This document shows positions 35,901 through 46,389 of a stretch of DNA of 64,000 bases, piece by piece. The position numbers were made by a program, and so were the translations under genes. Source of the stretch: Sweltsa coloradensis (lineage: Eukaryota; Arthropoda; Insecta; Plecoptera; Chloroperlidae). The notes beneath the pieces are model-generated. The model did no database searches. It was not told where the DNA came from and saw nothing but the letters and a program-made list of their open reading frames with translations. Where the stretch lies: contig JAMZAV010000783.1 in assembly GCA_024449915.1 (NCBI GenBank), forward strand, positions 1 through 64,000, given 5' to 3'. Position 1 is the first letter of the stretch; every line of letters begins with the position of its first letter.

Positions 35901-38900
35901 ATATTTAAAAAAAGTATTTGTATCATGAAAAATTACAAATATAGAAATTGTTATGCATGAATTACTGTTTAATAGGAAAAATATACACTTTTTAAGTGGG
36001 GGCAATAAGGAACACTTCCCTCACATTTAATTAATTAACCCAGATTTTCATCAGGGCCTACTTGTTGTGTTTTAAACTTTTCCCAAAATGATTGAATTAT
36101 TTTTGCATCTGGTTCTAAATTAAATTTAGTGACCCCAATGAGCTTAATTGGGCCTAGGAAAAGATTTGCCTCTTGAATGATGTCAAAGTCATCCCTCAAG
36201 GGCCAAGCAAAGATATTACCTCTACGCTCTAGGAATTTTACTTCAATTTCCAGTGTTTGATGATTGTGGATTCTTATTACCCTACCTGCATGACGAGACA
36301 TGTTTGTTCCCATTTACCCCTATGATATAGCATTACACTATATGACTCATTCCTATTTTCCCCTAGTATTCCTATTTACCCCTCATGGGTGTTACTTTTA
36401 GGAGAGGAAAGAGATAAAAAATTACAAAAATCAAAATAAGGCACTCTCATATGTAAGCAGTAAAATAAGCATACAGTCTTTACTACAATTAATTCTTATA
36501 AGAAAGGAAAATTTGATTTTTAAAACATTGTTAGAAACATTTTACACTTTTTTTTGCAGTACCTTACAAGAGTCCTAAAAACACCAATCAAAAGTTATTG
36601 TTTTCAGTAGAATTGATTACATTATCAAAGAAGAAGGTATGTTCCTTACCAAACAATTTTTCATAAAAATTTACATCTTCAAATTTCTTAATTATAGGGC
36701 TTGTTCCCAATTACCCCAATTCCTTATTACCCCAATCTCCCCTATTTTTAAAGAAAAATAAAACAAAAAATCATCATCATCAAAAATACAACATCAATTT
36801 TTTCCCCCAATTTTTTTTTATTTTTAAATTTTGATGTTGAAAAAAGTTTTGATGTTCAAAGAAAATTCGATGTGATGTCGAAATTATTGGTTTGACATCG
36901 AAATCAAATCCCAACCCTAGTAAGATAGCTTTGCTTTGATACAGTCTAGTGCAGAGAAAGACTGGCAACAACTCCAAGGTAGTAGGCCTAAGAGTTCAAT
37001 CCACCCCACTAGCGCGTGTTGTGAGTGCCGCTGCAGCACAAGCACTCGTCTACATGGTGGATTGTAATTGGCTACTCTCTTCAACTTTTACATAGAAGTA
37101 GAAGAAGGTGAACTACCAGTGTTGTTAAGTAGGTAGCACGCTACTTGTAATAATATGTTACTTCTATATGAGTAGCGAGGACGGTAGTGCGCTACTATTT
37201 AAAATGTAGTAAAATAGTGAGTAGCAAGCTACTATTAACAGGCATGTACCTACCGGTAAATGTAGCGCAAAATCAACGCTACTCTCATTTTGCAATAATG
37301 CAAATGCAATTAAACCATTACCATTGCAAAACTCAATCATAATTAGGCCTAACCCGCCTAATAATATGTACATCGCAAATTCTTTTCCCACACGTACTGC
37401 CAGGCCAGCTGAGAGTGGATCGAACGCGCACCTTGTTCGCGCATGACGCTTTTCTGATCTCCGCATTCGTCTCTCTCGCACTCATAGACACGGGCGTTAC
37501 TGGCCGTGGGACAGGACAGAAGGCTGATACAAATGCGCGCGAGCTGGGATGGTAAAAACGTATCTTTCGTAGTGAAAGTACAGTTTTTATTTTTTTAACC
37601 GATTTTTGTGCATCATATTCATGGCTGTTGTGGGAAAAGTATTAGATAGGAACGTTTTAGGCAGGAAATTTTTCAGTCCTTACAGGTTAACATTTGTAAA
37701 AAAAAAAAAACATTGCAAAATTAGACGTTTTAAGACGGTTTCACATAATTATGTCCTGATAACCTATTTTACAACATTAAGCCTATATTTATAGGTAGGC
37801 TATAGTAGGCCCTACCTACTGTGATTTTCATTTTAAATTATCCTTTCTATCTCCCTCTAACAAAACACAACCTAAAACAAAACTAATGACTGCTTGAAAG
37901 GAACAAGCATGTAGGCCTACCGGCAGTAAAATTAGCAGTAGGTACCTATATTATTGTTATTATGTGTTATATTATTTATTATTGTTTTATTGAAACAGGC
38001 CAGGGCCTACACCCTGCCCTGCCAACAGCCCGGAGTGAAAGATACCTACTATAGTTTGTGGTAACGAAACACAAAAGTAGCTGTAAAGTAGAGTCACTAT
38101 TATAAAGTAGCTGCACAAGTAGCAAGCTACTAGCACCACCCCACCCACCATGTTAAATGAGAGTTAAATCTGTGTAGATCCTCTAATAGTGCGACTCGTT
38201 AGGCCTACAAGACTAGCAAGTAGCAACTGACCTATCTTGATGATGTCCTTGAACTGGCTGGCCTTGCACTCTAGAGCGTCGTGCAACTCTTTCAGACCGG
38301 GAATCAGGGTGTTGTGAATCTCCATGGCGACGGCAATGTGCATCGCTGTCGGAAACGTGTCGTTGGAGCTTTGGCTTTTGTTGACGTGGTCGTTTGGATG
38401 GACGGGAGTTTTCGAACCAAGGACCCCTCCCATCATCTCAATTGCCCGGTTACTTATCACCTGAACAAAAGATACATACCGTACGATATTAGTGGGCCTA
38501 AGCAATTAAGTGAAATGATAAACTATTAGGCCTATTAGTTAAGAGAGAATTGAGCTTTTTAGCCTATTTTTTGAATCTAAAGAGATTATTAATGTTTAAT
38601 TAAACAATTCAGAAATTACAAAATCCATCCCGATAGGCTATTTCTGAATTGTATTAAATAGGCTATTAACAATTCCACCTACGCAAGTGTTTCCCGACTA
38701 TCCAAATCGAGAAATCTACAAAGATGTTTCTAATTTTTTTCCACTTTGTTCGATTCACCAATTTTTTTAGATTGAGATAGGATTCATTAGCCATACGATT
38801 CACATGCTTTTTAAAAATATTTTGAACATGTGTATTGTTTAATTTTTCCCATTTTTTTTACGCTGTGGCTATTTAACCGTAGCCACGGGAAAATAACGAT

Positions 38901-41900
38901 TCTCAATTCGTCCGGAAATCACCGAAGGTACTCGAACTGTGGATACGGAAAAATTAGGCCTGCTAATTTAACCGTAGGAACGGGAAGTAAATTACGGTAA
39001 AATTACGTTAATTCAATAATTACCACTCTGAAAATATACGAATTATGTTATAATTAATAAAGATTGAACTATGGATGAGACGTGTACACGTCCGTCTACG
39101 TGTACATAATTAAAAAAAAAAATACACGTCGACTTTCAATTGACATTGTTCAGTCGTCGAGATTTCAGATTTCAAAATTCTATTTTGAAATACGAGCTCT
39201 TTCAGTCAGCCGCCGCCGCCGCCTTCCCGCAAAACGGTAAGTTGTTTGCGATCCCTTGCCACGGTGGCCTTGCCTTCCCCCTCCCCCCCCCCCTGACCGG
39301 CCAACACATTCCAGATGGTTCCAGACCGCTCGCAGTCGCTCGTCGCCCGCTTAGTTGTTTACGCGTGTTGAGATTTGAGTCAGTGACGCATGACTGTTTA
39401 TTGTTTAGAATATCTCTTGAGTGGAAGTTCTTTGATAAGATAGACGTGGGAAAGAAGGTTTTAATGCCGACTGTGCGCGAAGGAGTTGCTGCACAATTCA
39501 AGTATCACGGGAACTATGGTAAATCACAAGCCTTATCTCCCCCCCCCCCCCCCCGCCCTCTTCATCACGCAAGCCTCAACCATACCATCACCCTTTTAAC
39601 TTTCTAGGTCAATGAAACATCAGCCACGTCATTTACTGACTGATAAACTGAACCGAACGCCGTCGCCGTGAATACTGTTCAGAATGCAATAAAAATATAC
39701 AGTAATAAATAAACATGTCCAACTTTTTTTCAGATATCTTAAAATATACATAGTACACGCATGTACACGAGCAGACAGCCAGTGTGTACACGTGTAGTAA
39801 GATACACGCTTTTGCCCATCCCTAGATTAAACACAAACACTACCATTTCACTGTTGCCGGCGCGCCATGTTTATTATGACATTTACTTAGTAGGCCTACC
39901 AACCTTTTCAATAAAATACTCTACTTACCAAACCTTTAACGTTGCTATTTTAAATCTAAACTCGTTTTTAACGGAAAGTAAAAAAAATAAAAAATACTCT
40001 ACTTACCAAACCTTTAACGTTGCTATTTTAAATCTAAACTCGTTTTCAACGGAAAGGATTTCGGGTGCGCTCTTATCGATTGTATCCTAGAACTAGCGCG
40101 GCGCACTGTAGCCAGCGGAAAGTTCGGCTAACCTAGCGAAAGTAGTTGTTAACTTAAAGTAGTAACAAGGCAAATTTATTGTTTTGTTAATAATGTAGTT
40201 ACTATCGCATTGTGTAAGTTGGCTGCAGTGGAGATGCGCGCGCACGTCGGTTTGGACGATAGTAAAACCGTCTATAAATAACAGTCAAATCAGTCTGTGA
40301 TGGCCTCTGCGCCGATCCCGCGGACGATTCGGATACCTTCGATTATTTCCGCTGATCTTCGTTCATGCTACGGACGAATTGAGAATCGTAATTTTGCCGT
40401 AGCTACGGTTAAATAGCCACTTTGTTTTTTTTTATTTATTTGCACCTCTAAAAAGGCTATTACTGGCTATGATTATGGTTGTAGGACCTACCTCAATGGG
40501 TTAAATTATAAAAGGATTTAGGATAGGTAGGCCTACACAGTAGGACTACCGGTAGTGGAATAAATATACAAATTACAAGTGCACCTCATTTGTGTTCATG
40601 TTGGTCTGCGTGCCCGAGCCCGTTTGCCAAATAACGAGAGGAAAATGGTCGTCGTAAAGCTTCCCACTGATGACTTCATCTGCTGCTTTAGCAATTGCGT
40701 CAGCAACCTTTGCATCAAGGCCGTAATCTTTATTGACAATTGCAGCTGCCTTCTTAAGTATGCCCATGGCTGTTATCACTGGGTACTGCAACAAGAGTAA
40801 GAAAAATTGATTAGGTTTAGAATGTTCTGGTGAAGAAAGTCAGTGACCACTGTTTTTGCTAATAGTTGTGGTAGGGCTACTCGTAATGGGCCATAGGCCC
40901 ATAATTTTTTGTTTAAGAAAGCATGGAAAAGTGTTTTGCTGAGCTTGTAATATAAAAGTAGGTTTAAGGTTATAACTTAGGGAAGTGAATCATTCCCTGA
41001 ATATTTCATTAAATTCCAATCAACTTTAAAACAACTATAATTTTTTGCAGTTATAATTTAACAATGGGGGGTGACAAGGAATAAAAAAAAAATGGGGGTC
41101 TAGTAGGCCTAAATGTTTTTAATATTTTAGAATTTTTATGGGATTACTTGGGAATATTCAAACTTGTTATTTAACTATTTAGAGAATAACTCTGGTTCCT
41201 ACTTATTTGGTAGGCCTACTTTAGGGTAGGTACCAACATGCTTATGGCATCTGGCTGAATTCTGACTTACAGGCATTCGTTCTGATGGTCCACCAATAGG
41301 GAAATTCATCACAGATCGTAATGTTTGGGCACCATAGTATTTCTCACATGGTACTTGCAGCTCTCCAAAAGTGTCTTTCTCAGTTCGAAATTTACCGCTG
41401 GACTAGAAGGACAGAAAATACAAAAGGTAAGAAAATAGTTACAAAAATTGCAAGTAGACCATGTCCATATAGGCTGTGTGTGGGAATAGGGCGCCCCACA
41501 CATAAAATTGTCACAATCGGGCCCGCAACCGCTTTCGTAGAGCCTAGATGAATAATTTAATCAACTTTTATCTATGACCCCAATATAGCGACGATTGCAG
41601 TGCAGTGCTGAAAGTGTAAGTCCACATAGGTCTACGGCCTCTTACCATCCCGCCACTTATTGTTTACTAACAGCAACCAGAATGGCAATACGTAGCCTAT
41701 AGAATACAGTAGGCCTACCGGTAGCCTACATTAAATAACCCCAAAATACCAGCAGGTCTAGATTCTTTCACTGGCGATGACTGGCACTAGCCAGAAGAGT
41801 TCGACATCTGTTTTGGAGACCGTAAGATCAGAAGGCTAGCGGCGCCTTTGAACATCAGTCAGGGCAGTGCAGGGGTCCGCGAACAGGACCTGTTGTTCAA

Positions 41901-43526
41901 CCGAAATTACGACCAAGAATCTAATGGTGATAGCCTACCACACAACCCCCATTCACTTAAAGCAGCTGTTGAAACAAAACAACTAGGCCTAAAGCCTAGT
42001 TTTGACTGCTGAATGCGAGCACTCATTCAGCTCTATGAACATTATTATTATGACTCTGATAAGAAATTCCTTGTGTGTAGGCTTATGCCGACTAGGTAGG
42101 CCTATAGCCTATCGCACAAAGCGCGAGATAATTAAATTTAATTTTCATGTAGGCCTAGGCCTACAAGGGCTGAAGGCTTGCCGACATTCACAAGGAGAGG
42201 ACATTTAGGGAGGAACTTTGAAAGTTATGCAGGGTTGGCCACAGTAGGCTACCAGGCCTGGGAGACCTAGCTTTCCTAGATTCTGATAGATACCTAGCGA
42301 GGGTTGAGACAGGCAGCGAGGGTTGGCTCGTTAAGGACAGTGAGACAGTAAAGTAGGCTTAGGCCTAGGCCTGCAGTAATATTTCCTGCATGATGTAGAG
42401 CCTTAGGTAGGCCTAGAGGAGCCTACCTAGGCCTACAACGCTAAAGTCCCGCCGCGTTGATGGATGAGCGTTTTTTGTTTGCGTTTTTTGCGTTTGTTTG
42501 CACTTTTCCTTTGCAAGTGCTTTTTGAATGCATTGTAGGTGATTGTTGTCAAGTTTCTATTGTAACTTGTTAATTGGTAGCCTACTATAAAACCTCAAAA
42601 AACTCATAGTAAAACCTTTATTTCTGTGGATTCTGACTAACTTTTTCAACTTTTTCTTTCAAAAGGTACTACATCACCATAACCTTAATGTCCATGTGAA
42701 ATCTGAACGTTGTAGCCCCACCCGTTTGGTCAGAATCGGCCCAAATGTGTCGAAAATATCGTACTAAAAATTGAAAAACTAATATTAAAACCTTTATTTC
42801 TATGGATTCTAGCTAACTTTTTCAACTTTTTCTTTCATAAGGTACTAGCCTACATCACCATAATCTTAATGTCCATGTGAAATATGAACGTTGTAGCCCC
42901 TCCCGTTTGGTCAGAATCGGCCCAAATGTGACGAAAATATCGCACTAAAAATCGAAAAAAATCGTAAAAGTACGATATTCATGAGAAATATTTCTTCGAT
43001 TGTACCCAAAAACAATACACCTCTAAGTTCAGAGAAAACGAAGGTCCCCTCAAATTTTCATCAAGATCGCTTATGCCGTTTGCCCGGAATCCTGCTAACA
43101 AACAGACAAAAATAGGCCTACAGACAAAAAAAAACAAAAAACATTGGAGCTAAATTTTTTGGGGGGTCAGTGAAATTGAAGTTTTATTTTTACAACAGTA
43201 CAACTAATCCCAGCTGGGCTAGGCTAGGGATTGTAGGTAGGCCTAGGCCTACCTACAATCCCGAATGCAACAGTTTGTTTGGGGCTTTAGAGACAAGCCT
43301 CGAGAAAGGCAAGACATATACACAAGAAAAAACACGAATTTGTCTTAAACTTAAGATTTAGGTTAAAGTTGACCAGCCCTAGGCAGGCCCCTGGGTCTAT
43401 ATTTACCATGGTTGAAGATGTACTGATGTAGGAATGTCTAGACTTGAATTGTTTTCCATGAGCCTTCTTCAGTTCAAGGGCGACGCGGCGTCCGTGCCGG
43501 GAAAGTTGCATTATCGCTGAAGCCAT
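23867..43526 (-). CDS. Fumarate hydratase, mitochondrial (eight exons)
   Basis: Class II fumarase interconverts fumarate and malate in the citric acid cycle. Coding exons on the minus strand: 43526-43407, 41402-41271, 40785-40585, 38460-38232, 33212-33003, 32513-32310, 28252-27960, 23998-23867. All junctions are in phase and total 1521 nt (506 residues plus stop), the usual length. Landmarks: [51 protein letters not shown], the family signature [16 protein letters not shown] (split between exons 6 and 7), and C-terminal RPEDMLGPK. All canonical motifs of an active enzyme are present. Every splice site is GT-AG except the last acceptor, which is destroyed by poor sequence. Introns carry many transposons. 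Confidence 0.97.
24000..27200. other. Abnormal homopolymer-rich stretch in last fumarase intron
   Basis: Same stretched-run texture as 20750-23200, beginning exactly at the last fumarase exon and fading near 27200. It fills most of the final intron (23999-27959). Distances and any ORFs inside are unreliable. Confidence 0.65.
24930..26330 (+). mobile_element. LINE reverse transcriptase remnant in the noisy stretch
   Basis: At 25135 the frame reads [14 protein letters not shown], the RT motif with the first catalytic Asp, preceded by degraded RT-like text. Near 26160 [15 protein letters not shown] resembles the C-terminal tail of the same LINE class as at 45000 and 56391. Runs and frameshifts prevent a continuous reading. 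Confidence 0.6.
27960..28252 (-). CDS. Fumarase exon 7 (signature second half)
   Basis: Acceptor ccggcag|GC at 28253 and donor AAG|gtaggc at 27959. Encodes [34 protein letters not shown] and LNPHIGYDK. Its GC content is clearly higher than the surrounding introns. Confidence 0.97.
28550..29467 (+). mobile_element. 918-bp foldback element with perfect 8-bp duplication
   Basis: The whole element is an inverted repeat (arms of about 400 bp, centre near 29005). Arm motifs AATTGACGACT, CGCCTGCTGAACGGCG and GTATAATACGTACATCGATA recur in reverse order. It is flanked by GTTGTGCC at 28542-28549 and 29468-29475. No ORF of interest. The 8-bp duplication suggests hAT (or P) mobilisation. It lies in the fumarase intron just upstream of exon 7. 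Confidence 0.85.
30117..30824 (+). mobile_element. Non-autonomous hAT-type element
   Basis: Ends TTTGAGATGTGCAAAAATGG and (inverted) TAGAGATGTGCAAAAATGCC, flanked by perfect ACCATAGT duplications (30109-30116, 30825-30832). The interior holds three copies of ACCCGGCRCCTCCACCA (30400, 30529, 30571) and a GATT microsatellite (30244-30268). No transposase. Confidence 0.85.
30833..32309. other. Fumarase intron sequence, no feature recognised
   Basis: AT-rich intronic DNA with scattered TAGGCCTA motifs and G-rich runs near 31240 and 31376. No exon, RNA gene or bounded repeat recognised. Confidence 0.5.
32310..32513 (-). CDS. Fumarase exon 6 (signature first half)
   Basis: Acceptor ctgcag|GT at 32514 and donor CCAG|gttggt at 32309. 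The first codon, shared with exon 5, is TGT (Cys) where fumarases usually have Gly (ELTGLPF); the rest matches well and ends in [10 protein letters not shown], the first half of the lyase signature. Confidence 0.96.
33003..33212 (-). CDS. Fumarase exon 5 ([10 protein letters not shown])
   Basis: Acceptor tcgtag|GT at 33213 and donor ACAT|gtaagt at 33002. Encodes [38 protein letters not shown] and AAKISELT plus one base. Confidence 0.97.
34154..35057 (+). mobile_element. hAT element encoding a BED zinc finger
   Basis: Ends AGGGATGTAAATGGGAAATA and (inverted) GTAGAGATGTAAAATTTCCG, flanked by perfect TGATACGG duplications (34146-34153, 35058-35065). Subterminal TTTCCGGAAATTTTCC-type repeats are dense at both ends. 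The interior encodes only the N-terminal BED finger of a hAT transposase; the catalytic RNase H-like domain is absent, so this is an internal deletion derivative. Confidence 0.9.
34640..34885 (+). CDS. BED-type zinc finger ORF (truncated hAT transposase)
   Basis: 81 codons from [23 protein letters not shown] is followed by GCFKCP, which gives the C-x2-C ... H-x3-4-C ligands of a BED finger, the DNA-binding module at the N-terminus of hAT transposases. A basic stretch (KKKFK) and a Ser/Thr-rich tail follow, then a stop. There is no catalytic domain. If expressed it could bind the element ends without cutting (inference). Confidence 0.75.
   Translation: MGKHQNKLIRSYFIKQPQVNTKNDSYGCKFCAKLYIMNVTRMRKHLEGCFKCPSDVKKKFKLTLHATSGSGSTPTTPSISM
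35466..36742 (-). mobile_element. Nested TA-flanked transposon with 92-residue ORF
   Basis: Inverted ends GGGGAGATTGGGGTAATTAG (left) and GGGGAGATTGGGGTAATAAG (right, inverted), with TA on both sides, as in the Tc1/mariner/pogo group. Variants of GGGGTAATAAGGAAC recur internally (near 35680, 35998, 36305, 36355, 36705). It encodes one open frame on the minus strand (36313-36035). Confidence 0.75.
36035..36313 (-). CDS. Unrecognised 92-residue ORF in nested transposon
   Basis: ATG at 36313, stop at 36035. Contains [20 protein letters not shown] and [20 protein letters not shown]. The spacing of F-WP-D-I-L-P-G-F loosely recalls the C-terminal tails of pogo/Jerky-type proteins, but there is no DDE domain and I cannot assign it with confidence. 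The start codon lies inside a GGGAACA repeat of the element. Confidence 0.4.
   Translation of the reverse strand: MGTNMSRHAGRVIRIHNHQTLEIEVKFLERRGNIFAWPLRDDFDIIQEANLFLGPIKLIGVTKFNLEPDAKIIQSFWEKFKTQQVGPDENLG
37119..38143 (+). mobile_element. Probable hAT-like repeat with GTAGC-rich ends
   Basis: The left end CAGTGTTGTTAAGTAGGTAG, followed by many GTAGC/GCTAC units, faces an inverted right end with GGTGCTAGTAGCTTGCTACT near 38140. No matching target duplication, so the boundaries are approximate. Confidence 0.5.
38232..38460 (-). CDS. Fumarase exon 4 ([11 protein letters not shown])
   Basis: Acceptor gttcag|GTG at 38461 and donor ATAG|gtcagt at 38231. Encodes [30 protein letters not shown] and FKDIIKI plus one base; the latter joins GT of exon 5 to give Gly. 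Confidence 0.97.
38603..38715 (+). repeat. Diverged SINE body copy
   Basis: ACAATTCAGAAATTACAAAA and its inverted partner, then CACCTACGCAAGTGTTTCCC and CGACTATCCAAATCGAGAAA; matches the SINE bodies at 12785 and 14325. The tRNA head is missing. Confidence 0.65.
39070..39824 (+). mobile_element. hAT-type element nested in 38865-40420
   Basis: Ends TATGGATGAGACGTG and (inverted) TAGGGATGGGCAAAAGCG, flanked by GATTGAAC and GATTAAAC (7/8). It carries CGTGTACACG palindromes near both ends and a long open frame (39140-39607) lacking an ATG start and any recognised domain. Confidence 0.65.
39913..40058 (+). repeat. 78-bp direct tandem duplication
   Basis: Two nearly identical units starting AAAATACTCTACTTACC at 39913 and 39991. 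Confidence 0.85.
40585..40785 (-). CDS. Fumarase exon 3 ([10 protein letters not shown])
   Basis: Acceptor ttgcag|TAC at 40786 and donor GAG|gtgcac at 40584. 67 codons from [14 protein letters not shown] to [15 protein letters not shown], which holds substrate-binding residues. Phase 0 on both sides. Confidence 0.97.
41271..41402 (-). CDS. Fumarase exon 2
   Basis: Acceptor cttctag|TCC at 41403 and donor CCT|gtaagt at 41270. 44 codons, [18 protein letters not shown] through [12 protein letters not shown], the start of the mature enzyme. Phase 0 on both sides. Confidence 0.96.
42427..43185 (-). mobile_element. Helentron-like element, family B (diverged)
   Basis: The low end has AACGCTAAAGTCCCGCCGCG and GATGGATGAGCG. 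The interior has two units of about 185 bp (42597 and 42780) containing GGATTCTRRCTAACTTTTTC, then a core GCCCGGAATCCTGCTAACAA. The far end lacks the expected inverted GCTCATCC, so the 5' end is lost. It lies in fumarase intron 1. Confidence 0.6.
43407..43526 (-). CDS. Fumarase exon 1, mitochondrial leader
   Basis: ATG at 43526-43524 opens 40 codons rich in R, K, S and H with a single Glu, a typical matrix-targeting presequence. Donor ATG|gtaaat at 43406, so the last codon of the exon is itself Met. The sequence before the ATG (GAGCCTGCAG|T) could be a splice acceptor of a 5' UTR intron; unproven. Confidence 0.88.
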
Positions 43527-44389
43527 ACTGCAGGCTCAATAAAAATATATTATAAAGAACCTGAATCTGACCTTGGACTTGGATCTCGGAAAATTGCAAG
43601 GAGATAGATGGTGGCCTGCCACAGATAAACGAGTACGAGATGACGTAAGGCAGAGAAACACCGTAGGCGTTCACCGACGAGAACAGCTGTTGAATGTAGT
43701 GCAGAAACAATCCAGCAGGCAGTGTTGGCGTGGTACCGCGGGAATCATGAAACTGACCAACTAAAGTTTACTTTTGCCTTTTGGAGGGTTTTTTCTATGC
43801 GTTTGGCTTTGGTTAAATTTCTTTTAACTTGTGTACATTAGGGCCTATGTCATTCTCAAAAACATACCATAGAGGTAGAGCAGTGTAAAATGAACTGGGT
43901 AATATATAATTATATCCATATTTGTACTCTGTATCAATCTGTATGAATCTAAGGATTAATAAATACTTGAACTTGCACTATTCATTAATCACTTACTTGG
44001 TTAGTTTTTTTAAGACACTGGCACTGCATTTTAACAGATATCATCTTATTATAAAGCAAAAGTATTGTTAAATTACGGTAAATCGGTTCAATTACTCCCA
44101 AATAAATTGATTATTACCATAGAGAAATAACCATTATTACAGTGTTGGCCTAGGGCTATATCATTCACACTCACTGCCTTCTAACAATCAGAATTATTAG
44201 TATTAAATTAAATGTTACTAAAACATTTTTCTGTTTACAGCATCTTCACAAAAATATAGGCTAGCAAATTTTTTCTTACCTGCTACTTTTATGATAGAAG
44301 TTGAAAATCCCATTCTGTGATCTCTCAGTCCCTCATCAAGTCATCAGGCTATTCAGTTTAAGCACACACTACAACTCGGATGACAGTGT

Positions 44390-44556
44390 TGGCTTGAGCG
44401 TTAAGCACGCGACTCTGATTTAGGAGGTCTCGGGTTCAAATCCAGTTGAAACCGGCAATCCTGACTGAAGGTTTTTCCGAGGTTTTCCTCAATCGTTAAT
44501 GCGAATGCAAGGGATTGACTCCTCTTAAACAGCCCTCGAACATCCATTCACAGTTC
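44390..44556 (+). repeat. tRNA-derived SINE
   Basis: A-box-like GGCTTGAGCGTTAAG (44391-44405) and B box GGTTCAAATCC (44433-44443) are followed by a body with GGTTTTTCCGAGGTTTTCCT and GAATGCAAGGG, a body type common in insect SINEs. Confidence 0.75.
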
Positions 44557-44643
44557 AGGGGCCGCGAGCATAAACCGTGTAACTGACAAATAATGGATCT
44601 GAGATACGAGCAGTCACTACACGGTTTATGCTCGCAGACCCTC
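44557..44643 (+). repeat. Short palindrome after the SINE
   Basis: CGCGAGCATAAACCGTGTA is followed about 50 bp later by its reverse complement TACACGGTTTATGCTCG. Confidence 0.7.
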
Positions 44644-44659
44644 ATTATTTTGTCCTATC

Positions 44660-45330
44660 TCATTTCATTTCTTTTTATTAGTCATCAATTTTAGCACTCA
44701 TATGCTTACACAAATACAAGGTAAGCGAGTATTTGATGTTGTCCATGTTGATACAAAGTAAAATCCAATACATTACAAAGTAATTACAAAATTACCTACA
44801 CAGGTAGGGCCTACTAAAGTATCTAGAGACCATTCTACAGCACATTAAAATAACCGTTTCCACAGTGTCTAAAATATAGCCTAAATAACACAGGATAGAT
44901 CACTGAATATTGTCACTCAATAAAACCAGAATAAACTCACTAATATTTATTTGCACAATGCAGGTGCCGCTCAAACTGCAAATCAATTACCTACCTACAT
45001 TAGTTTGTGCTAAAATTATTACTAAAATATTCTGAGAGCGAGTAAAACTCCATATCCAGCAGCCTGGATTTCATCTTGAATTTAAAATCTTTGTCTCCTA
45101 AGCTCTCTTTTAAGTAGCCAGGGAGGTGGTTGACTATTTTCCTCCCAGCCTGAGTAGGATCATTATCAGACAACCTTAGCCTACTTTTTTCTTGGTGAAG
45201 GTTGTCCTTCTGTCTCGTGTTATGGGGGTGTAAATCACTGTTTCTCGTAAACAACATGGGGTTATCATTTACAAAAACTGCCATTTCCATTATATAGATT
45301 GATGTTACAATCCGCAACATACCTAGTTAG
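44660..45330 (-). mobile_element. LINE 3' end with ORF2 tail
   Basis: On the minus strand 45225-45010 encodes [17 protein letters not shown] and KIVNHLPGYLKESLGDKDFK, the recognised C-terminal tail of a LINE ORF2. The 3' UTR runs to about 44660, where an AATGAAATG-type tail resembles the copy at 56110. Confidence 0.7.
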
Positions 45331-45895
45331 GCACCTGAAGAGGGGCATGAATTGCACCCTGGGCAGGCTTCCCACAAAAATTATATATTACAGTACGTAT
45401 ATTATAAAGTATATATATAAAATGCATTTCATTTGATTGTGGGCAGGGAGAGTGCATCGGTTAATAGCTAGAATACATAGAAAAACTGGAAGCGAGTTAC
45501 TATTGACTTATTGACATCTCTGGTATGCTCAAGAAGAAAATGTTGAAGCCTAGTCATCTTTTGTAAACCTACCCTCAATATTATTTTTTTTTATTTTTTT
45601 CAATTGCAGGCCAACATAATTATTGTATAAGGTATTATTTTCAGCGGGTGATAGGTATCACCAGAGTGTGCCTGTAACAAACGATCTTGATATATTGTCA
45701 CCCTAGCTGCTTGCGGAGAATAATATATACAGCAAGTTCTGGTGTTAAATAAGATCGTTTTTTTAAATTACAAAAATAATTAGAAAAAATAAATACAAAA
45801 ATGATCCAACCAGTTAAAAGATAGTGTTTTAGAAAAATAATAATTACAAAATCGGAGGTACTACATAGTGCCACAACACTGTTTGCTAAACTTGG

Positions 45896-46389
45896 CAGTC
45901 TTGGGGAGGAATGCGTTCCTTTTTCAGGAACTTTTGTGGGAACACGTTCCTTTTCTTAGATCAGGAACTTGCAACGTCAAAGTTACTATTTCGTGGGAAC
46001 TTGGAACGAATTTAACATTCCTTTATAAGTTCCTTTCGCCGTTGTAATCCCGTCGAATTCCAGTACCTGATATCGTAAACCGCAGTATGAAAAATATCAA
46101 TGTGACATCTTGTGTTTTCGAAAATGGCGCCACCCTTGTCAGATGGCCTGGACTAAATTTAATAAATAAGAGTAATGATAAATTAACTCATTTCACATTT
46201 ATTATTGTTTAAATCAGTGAGACTGATGGTATAAGGAACGTAAAAGGAACTAAGTTCCTTTTGAAGAATGAGGAACGTTTCAGTTCCTTTTTTATTGAAA
46301 TGGAACAAGGAACGTCTCAGTTCCTTTTCAGGCAGAAGTAATTTAACTTTTCAAAGTTCTCTTTTTGGGGGGGAACGTGCCCAAGACTG
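45896..46389 (+). mobile_element. Non-autonomous hAT-type MITE
   Basis: Ends CAGTCTTGGG and (inverted) CAGTCTTGGGCACG, flanked by AAACTTGG (45888-45895) and AAACTTGT (46390-46397), 7/8. Dense GGAAC/GTTCC repeats, as in the element at 4749-6323, so the two may be related. Confidence 0.8.

Larger units (their letters stand above)
35357..36919 (+). mobile_element. hAT-type element interrupted by another transposon
   Basis: Ends TAGGATTGGAACTTGACATC and (inverted) TAGGGTTGGGATTTGATTTC, flanked by perfect GTAAGATA (35349-35356, 36920-36927). Subterminal TTTGACATC motifs occur on both sides. Most of the interior is the nested element 35466-36742. Confidence 0.8.
38865..40420 (+). mobile_element. 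Element with long inverted ends (GTGGCTATTTAACCGTAG)
   Basis: The left end GTGGCTATTTAACCGTAGCC and the inverted right end GTGGCTATTTAACCGTAGCT continue through ACGATTCTCAATTCGTCCG on both sides (about 60 bp with mismatches). No target duplication seen. It contains the nested hAT 39070-39824. Confidence 0.65.

Noticed and set aside
39140..39607. 155-codon open frame in the nested hAT
   Set aside because: Begins at TTG, not ATG; includes runs of Ala and Pro from GCC and CCC tracts; no transposase motif.
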